A stretch of 41,288 nt of DNA. Origin: Comamonadaceae bacterium (GTDB taxonomy: Bacteria; Pseudomonadota; Gammaproteobacteria; Burkholderiales; Burkholderiaceae_C). The stretch is from assembly GCA_947373605.1 (NCBI GenBank), contig CANBYM010000016.1, forward strand, positions 1 through 41,288. The letters run 5' to 3'. The notes beneath the pieces are model-generated. The model was given only the letters and a program-made list of their open reading frames with translations, was not told the origin of the DNA and did no database searches. The translations under genes were made by a program, and so were the position numbers. Shown in pieces: positions 37,506-41,288 of the stretch. Every line of letters begins with the position of its first letter. The first letter of the stretch is position 1.

Positions 37506-37592
37506 AAATTTTCAAAGGTGCCTGAATCGCATGAGATTAGAGTATGAATGCAAAGCAGGCGTACACCGATTTTTCGACCCAAAAACCCATAG

Positions 37593-37609
37593 CTTAAGCA
37601 AATCTTAAG
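37593..37609 (+). promoter_or_regulatory. Tandem CTTAAG box (PmrA/QseB-type response regulator site)
   Basis: CTTAAG-CAAAT-CTTAAG is a perfect direct repeat with an 11-base period, the arrangement bound by PmrA-like OmpR-family regulators (CTTAA[T/G]-N5-CTTAA[T/G]). The outer bases also make it a 7-bp inverted repeat (GCTTAAG/CTTAAGC, 37592-37610). A possible -10 (TATGAT, 37642-37647) lies 32 bases downstream. No convincing gene starts within the next 100 bases, so the target is unclear. Confidence 0.5.
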
Positions 37610-37782
37610 CAATTTCGCTATTTAACGCGCGCCTGACTAGGTATGATTTAAAGCATAAAAAATGGGTAGGAGGGTATGTCATATATTTCCAAAAGCTGCG
37701 TTCAGTCGGTCTTATTTTTATTCCCGCGTTTTGGCCTACCCGCCTTTAGCGAATCTGGTTCAGCCGTCCCCGCCGTGTGGTC

Positions 37783-37796
37783 TTGATGTAAATCAA
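37783..37796. promoter_or_regulatory. Perfect FNR/Anr box
   Basis: TTGAT-GTAA-ATCAA matches the FNR/Anr consensus TTGAT-N4-ATCAA at every position. It is one base before an ATG at 37798, too close for that ATG to be the first gene of a class II FNR promoter (+1 would be near 37831). The next good gene is eamA at about 38272. Either a long leader exists or the original target gene has been lost. Confidence 0.65.
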
Positions 37797-37797
37797 T

Positions 37798-38118
37798 ATG
37801 CTCACCTGGCTCCATCTCCAACTCCGGATCGCCTTACCTCTTCTTGCAGACAAGCATAGCCAGGATAAGCGCCTCAAATCAGAAATTGCTCAGATGCGTG
37901 CGCTGGCCCGGATCCTGAGCGAAGGTAAAGGGACACTGGTTTGCGAAGGTCCGCATGGCCGCTGCGAGGTACAGCAGAAGGAAGCGACCCACTTTGATGG
38001 AACCACCGGCAGAGTACTGCGGCATGAGAGGTTCAATAGCAATCTGTACGCGATTCACCGTGCGCTGAGCTGGTCGGTGATGGGGATGGTTGAGAACCAG
38101 TTTGGTGAGATGCAATAG
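37798..38118 (+). CDS. Hypothetical ORF of doubtful reality
   Basis: A 106-codon frame (MLTWLHLQLRIALPLLADKHSQDKRLK...VENQFGEMQ). I recognise no family. The N-terminus is mildly hydrophobic. The remainder is polar, with GTLVCEGPHGRCEVQQ in the middle. No ribosome site is seen before ATG 37798, and the start abuts the FNR box, which argues against this start. It may be a relic of a gene once controlled by that box. On the other strand a frame of similar length overlaps it (37879-38256), also without known similarity. Neither is supported strongly. Confidence 0.25.
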   Translation: MLTWLHLQLRIALPLLADKHSQDKRLKSEIAQMRALARILSEGKGTLVCEGPHGRCEVQQKEATHFDGTTGRVLRHERFNSNLYAIHRALSWSVMGMVENQFGEMQ

Positions 38119-38271
38119 GGGGTTGATGGCGGCATTGCCACGATGCGGACAGTCGTAAAAGGCTGCTATGCAGTGGGTCAATACACGCAAGTTTCTTTCC
38201 GGTGAGAATACGGAGATCATCCATTTCAAACTCGTGGCTGGATTTGACAAATGCACGAATCGAGGGAATAC

Positions 38272-39120
38272 GTGTCCTCATTAAGAACTGTTTTACTGAC
38301 ATGCTTAGTGATGCTTGCCTTTGCAGGCAATTCCCTTTTGTGTCGTGTCGCTCTCAAAGAAACGGGGATCGATGCAAGCAGCTTCACATCGATCAGATTG
38401 ATATCGGGCTCTGCGATGCTTTTGTTGGTTGTAAAAATATCCAGGGGCAAACTTGAATACAGCGGCAACTGGCGCTCAGCATTTGCATTATTTGCCTATG
38501 CGGCTGGATTTTCGTTCGCTTACGTGACCTTGCCCGCAGCAACAGGCGCACTTTTGCTATTTGGTGCAGTTCAGTCAACGATGATTGGTCATGCCCTTTG
38601 GAAAGGTGACTACCTGCAGAAAGCCCAAATATTAGGACTATTTATTGCCATCTGCGGACTAATTGGGATGTTTTTTCCTGGTCTGTCTATGCCGCCGCTT
38701 TTGGGCTCCCTGCTCATGCTTTGCGCAGGAATCGCCTGGGGCATATATTCCTTGCGTGGTAGGGGTTCTGGCGATCCAACCACAGTAAGCGCCGGAAACT
38801 TTCTTCGTGCAGTCTGCCTCGCGATTGTCCTGAGCATACTGACCATAGAACATATTTCATTGGACAACGAAGGTGTAGGGTACGCAATATTGTCAGGTGC
38901 TGTGGCGTCAGGTCTTGGCTACGCTGTTTGGTACACGGTAGTGCCTGCCCTAAAGGCAACTAACGCAGCTACGGTACAACTTAGCGTCCCAGTCATTGCA
39001 GCTTTGGGCGGAGTTCTGTTTCTAGGGGAGTCGATAACACTGCGGTTGGCTTTGGCATCACTCGCCATTGTTGGAGGTATCGCGCTCGTGATTCTGGTTA
39101 AGACTGACAGAATGCCCTAA
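38272..39120 (+). CDS. EamA/DMT-family transporter
   Basis: A 282-residue membrane protein with about ten helices, arranged as two EamA repeats. The first helix is VLLTCLVMLAFAGNSLLCRVALKETGIDASSFTSIRL, very typical of the family. The second repeat ends with TVQLSVPVIAALGGVLFLGESITLRLALASLAIVGGIALVI, the conserved EamA C-terminal pattern. EamA proteins export or import small metabolites such as amino acids; the substrate is unknown. I prefer GTG 38272, because GAGG lies about eight bases before it, over ATG 38251, which has no ribosome site. Codon use and base composition look less GC-rich than in the upstream operons, suggesting recent acquisition. Confidence 0.87.
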   Translation: MSSLRTVLLTCLVMLAFAGNSLLCRVALKETGIDASSFTSIRLISGSAMLLLVVKISRGKLEYSGNWRSAFALFAYAAGFSFAYVTLPAATGALLLFGAVQSTMIGHALWKGDYLQKAQILGLFIAICGLIGMFFPGLSMPPLLGSLLMLCAGIAWGIYSLRGRGSGDPTTVSAGNFLRAVCLAIVLSILTIEHISLDNEGVGYAILSGAVASGLGYAVWYTVVPALKATNAATVQLSVPVIAALGGVLFLGESITLRLALASLAIVGGIALVILVKTDRMP

Positions 39121-39210
39121 TATTCTCACGCACGCAATCTCCGGAGACTTTAATGTGCGTAGCGGTTCGATCAAGTTCGTGACTTGATGCGCTCATTCAT
39201 CACATGGTAG

Positions 39211-39641
39211 AAGGATCGCCATCGCAAAGACATACACCTAATAGAAGCGTATTTCGATGCAGTAGCTTTCGAGCAAGAACTTGTGTCGTTACCGGATAAC
39301 TACGCCCCTCCCAGCGGGCAGTTTTTTTTAGCCACCTTAGACGGCCGTCCCGCAGGCTGTGTCGCATTGCGCGAAATCGATGCTACTTACTGCGAAATGA
39401 AATGCATGTTTATTTACTCGGAGCTTCATGGCAAGGGCGTCGGTCGCGCTCTCGCTGGGGCTATTGTCAAAGAGGCCCGAGCCGTTGGCCATGCGTTCAT
39501 GCGTCTGGACACGAGCATTCACCAAGGCGAGGCACAGGGCTTTATCAAAGCCTTGGCTTCAAGGTTATTGCCGCTTACTATGAGCTTCCAGAAGATTTGA
39601 AAAACTGGCTGATGTTTATGGAACTCGGCTTACAGCATTGA
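39211..39641 (+). pseudogene. Broken GNAT-family N-acetyltransferase
   Basis: One frame, open from just after TAG 39208-39210, reads EAYFDAVAFEQELVSLPDNYAPPSGQFFLATLDGRPAGCVALREID and CEMKCMFIYSELHGKGVGRALAGAIVKEAR. The last part is the GNAT acetyl-CoA site (R/Q-x-x-G-x-G/A as HGKGVGRAL). At about 39538-39543 the homology jumps to another frame, which continues LYQSLGFKVIAAYYELPEDLKNWLMFMELGLQH to TGA 39639-39641. One lost base at GCACAGGGCTTTATC explains the shift. The usual N-terminal start region is also missing, since an in-frame stop precedes KDRHRKD. The original frame ends early at 39600. The gene is probably inactive unless a sequencing error caused the shift. Confidence 0.75.
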
Positions 39642-39844
39642 ATGGAATGATTGTCCAAGCCTATTCGTTGAATTCTCAATGCCAATGACTGCCCAAGCGC
39701 AGCGAGACTTTCGTTTATCACTCCATCTGTCAGCCCCGGCCCACTACCGTCAATGGGTCTGGGAGACGGAGGAAATCATGGCAAATGACCCACAAGGAGT
39801 ATGTTCACTGTCAAGATTACAGGGCGAAAGCTGCCATTCGTTGG

Positions 39845-39864
39845 CATCCCCCATTCGGGGGATG
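39845..39864. repeat. Perfect 8-bp GC-rich palindrome
   Basis: CATCCCCCATTCGGGGGATG: two 8-base arms with an ATTC loop. No T-run follows in either direction, so an operator or RNA hairpin is more likely than a terminator. It lies about 180 bases upstream of the lactonase-like gene. Confidence 0.6.
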
Positions 39865-39940
39865 TTCAAGCCATGCCCTAGCGATCACAATATTGCGACA
39901 GTGGATCTGGGTCGGCGGCCAAAAGGTTGCGTTAGCTTGA

Positions 39941-39958
39941 ATTGCATTCCAATGCAAT
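39941..39958. promoter_or_regulatory. Perfect 18-bp palindrome, candidate operator
   Basis: ATTGCATTCCAATGCAAT: perfect 8-base arms around CC, 83 bases upstream of ATG 40042. The length and symmetry are typical of TetR- or MarR-family operators. No regulator gene adjoins it inside the window. Confidence 0.5.
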
Positions 39959-40041
39959 ACTGGGTCTAAGACGCTTTGAACACTTGTCAGATCAAGCCAT
40001 CAGCAGACCTGTTTTCTACAGTACCACCGGAAATTGAAGCC

Positions 40042-40890
40042 ATGACCTCAAATCTGCATTTTTACGGCCCGAAGTTATCGAAGTTGTCCGCGTTTTTCGC
40101 TCTGGCTTGCGCGGCATTGTTCACCGCCCCTCAGGCAGCCGCTCAATCCGCCCCAGAGCTTTCGCTTGCTCGGCTGGACTGCGGCACGCCCGTTCCCATG
40201 CTTGTGGCACGCTTTAACGATACTTGGGCCTTCACTGATAAGAAGCTGACGTTCACTTTCAGCTGTTATCTCATCAAGCGTGGTGACGACTACTTTCTAT
40301 GGGACACCGGCCATGCGATGACCGCAGGTGCGCCCGCGCCTAAGGTGAGCATTGTGGACCAATTGGCGCAAATCAACGTTAAGCCTGAACAGATCAAATA
40401 TGTCGGCATCAGCCACTACCATGCTGATCACACTGGCCAGGTGGATTCGTTTCCAGGTGCCACCGTACTCATCGGTAAGGGCGACTGGGAAGGCATCACC
40501 GCGGCCAAGCCCAATGTGGGTGCCAACGTTGCGCCGTTTACCCACTGGATAAAAGGTGGAGGCAAGTTAGAAGCACTGTCTGGCGACAAGGATGTGTTTG
40601 GCGACGGTACGGTGGTAATCATTAACACGCCCGGTCACACCCCAGGGCACCACAGTCTGCTAATCAAACTCGCGGGCGCAGGCAATTTTTTGATCACGGG
40701 CGACCTCGCACACTTTCAAGAGAACTATGCGATGAACGGTGTGCCTACCTTTAACTACCACCGCGGTGACACGCTGGCGTCGCTGGACCGCTTCAAAACA
40801 GCTGCTGCCAATCTAAAGGCCACCGTCATCATCCAGCATGACGCACGAGACGTGGGCAAGCTGCCAGCGTGGCCGGGTTTTATGAAGTGA
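40042..40890 (+). CDS. Exported metallo-beta-lactamase-fold hydrolase (AHL-lactonase-like)
   Basis: A 282-residue protein with an N-terminal signal peptide (FFALACAALFTAPQAAA, cleaved near QSAPEL), so it is periplasmic or secreted. The metal site is complete: HYHADH (125-130), His199 (NTPGHTPGH), Asp221 (LITGDLAH) and His266 (IIQHDARD). The N-terminal part SCYLIKRGDDYFLWDTGHAM resembles N-acyl-homoserine-lactone lactonases and related lactone hydrolases. A role in lactone or signal degradation is possible; other MBL hydrolase activities remain open. The start ATG 40042 is chosen over an upstream TTG (39976), because the signal peptide then begins properly. Two palindromes lie upstream. Confidence 0.88.
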   Translation: MTSNLHFYGPKLSKLSAFFALACAALFTAPQAAAQSAPELSLARLDCGTPVPMLVARFNDTWAFTDKKLTFTFSCYLIKRGDDYFLWDTGHAMTAGAPAPKVSIVDQLAQINVKPEQIKYVGISHYHADHTGQVDSFPGATVLIGKGDWEGITAAKPNVGANVAPFTHWIKGGGKLEALSGDKDVFGDGTVVIINTPGHTPGHHSLLIKLAGAGNFLITGDLAHFQENYAMNGVPTFNYHRGDTLASLDRFKTAAANLKATVIIQHDARDVGKLPAWPGFMK

Positions 40891-41149
40891 TTGGAAAAAC
40901 TGGCACTTTCACATACCTCCCACTTGCAGAGCGCTACCTTGAATTGGTGCGAGCTTCCAGACCAACCCACGTGGCAGAATCGCTGCGATTGCGGCCTTTG
41001 AGCGTCGAGCCGCAACGGGCAACAACAGGCTAATAGTGGCCACCTTCTACCTATGCAACGACTGTTAGATTGGACTGCGTAAATTCAATTACTAAGCACA
41101 AAGCCTAAAATTTTGATACGCTTTAAATGCCCCGTATTTGGTAAGTGTC
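40891..41149. other. Non-coding stretch before the right-edge gene
   Basis: About 260 bases in which I see no gene, RNA gene or terminator of note. The second half (from about 41030) is AT-rich and may contain the promoter of the gene that starts near 41150. Confidence 0.4.
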
Positions 41150-41288
41150 GTGTACACCAAAGCCCAAAAAAAATTGATATTTGGATACCTAGCCTTTATG
41201 GCTATATCCCTGTGGTTGAAACATCACGGTCAGACAGGGCACGGTACGTCCCCACTTGATGCAATCCTTGGCGCACCTGTTCCATTTC
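41150..41288 (+). CDS. N-terminus of a putative membrane protein, cut by the window edge
   Basis: The frame is open from 41117 to the end of the window. From GTG 41150 it reads VYTKAQKKLIFGYLAFMAISLWLKHHGQTG and on. A basic start is followed by a hydrophobic segment (LIFGYLAFMAISLWL), which looks like the first membrane helix or an uncleaved signal. Other starts (TTG 41138, ATG 41198) are possible, and no ribosome site decides. No family is recognisable from 46 codons. Confidence 0.35.
   Translation, partial: MYTKAQKKLIFGYLAFMAISLWLKHHGQTGHGTSPLDAILGAPVPF

Larger units (their letters stand above)
39642..40041. other. Regulatory-looking intergenic region before the lactonase-like gene
   Basis: About 400 bases without a convincing gene. 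A 96-codon frame (39679-39969) has no known similarity and no ribosome site. The region carries two strong palindromes (39845-39864 and 39941-39958), listed separately, and probably the promoter of the metallo-beta-lactamase-fold gene. Confidence 0.5.

Noticed and set aside
37662..37859. 65-codon frame MGRRVCHIFPKAAF...
   Set aside because: No recognisable protein features; it spans the FNR box and the start of another doubtful frame.
39679..39969. 96-codon frame before the lactonase-like gene
   Set aside because: No family similarity and no ribosome site, and it runs through both palindromes; more likely non-coding.

Overview
The window looks like chromosomal DNA of a betaproteobacterium of the Comamonadaceae, probably close to Rhodoferax or Polaromonas. 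The reasons are the GC-rich coding style, the LexA-boxed imuA/imuB/dnaE2 mutasome genes, two Bug-type (tripartite tricarboxylate) receptors, a DUF2844/DUF3443 pair, and TnpB and IS1595 relics of types common in this family. The species cannot be fixed from the sequence alone.

Layout. 1-1750: two decayed transposase genes, a TnpB with four in-frame stops and an IS1595-type transposase with one stop and two frameshifts. 1759-10837: SOS mutagenesis genes in two blocks, dnaE2 alone and imuA-imuB together, each with its own LexA box. They are separated by a rhomboid protease, a patatin, a DUF3297 protein and an OmpW porin. 10936-14101: secreted or lipid-anchored proteins, namely DUF2844, DUF3443 (which reads like a pepsin-type aspartic protease) and a MauG/CcpA-like di-haem lipoprotein. 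14119-15354: a Bcr/CflA drug exporter. 15439-22073: a tightly overlapping operon of a MASE3-PAS-PAS-GGDEF-EAL protein, a long-chain acyl-CoA synthetase, a cNMP-binding/EAL protein and a META-domain protein.

22076-25662 (minus strand): a two-subunit molybdenum hydroxylase (IorAB type), a small membrane protein and a flavin reductase. 25778-31288 (plus strand): an operon of an AcuI-type reductase, a Bug receptor, an aconitase-family dehydratase (two subunits), an ICL/PEPM-family C-C lyase and a ModA-like binding protein. This enzyme order parallels dimethylmaleate hydratase plus 2,3-dimethylmalate lyase. 31829-37505: a fusion of a MerR-type DNA-binding domain to a citrate synthase fold that has lost its catalytic histidine. 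It is followed by a perfect inverted repeat and then an operon of a second Bug receptor, a ThDP-dependent decarboxylase-like enzyme and an aldehyde dehydrogenase.

37506-41288: a lower-GC, partly decayed tail. It holds a CTTAAG-N5-CTTAAG tandem box, a perfect FNR/Anr box with no convincing target gene, an EamA transporter, a broken GNAT acetyltransferase, two strong palindromes, an exported metallo-beta-lactamase-fold (lactonase-like) protein, and the start of a membrane protein cut by the window edge. No rRNA, tRNA or CRISPR array was seen.

The most interesting points are the citrate-synthase-derived putative regulator with its nearby operator-like repeat, the pepsin-like reading of DUF3443, the dimethylmaleate-like catabolic operon, and the acyl-CoA synthetase embedded between two c-di-GMP enzymes.
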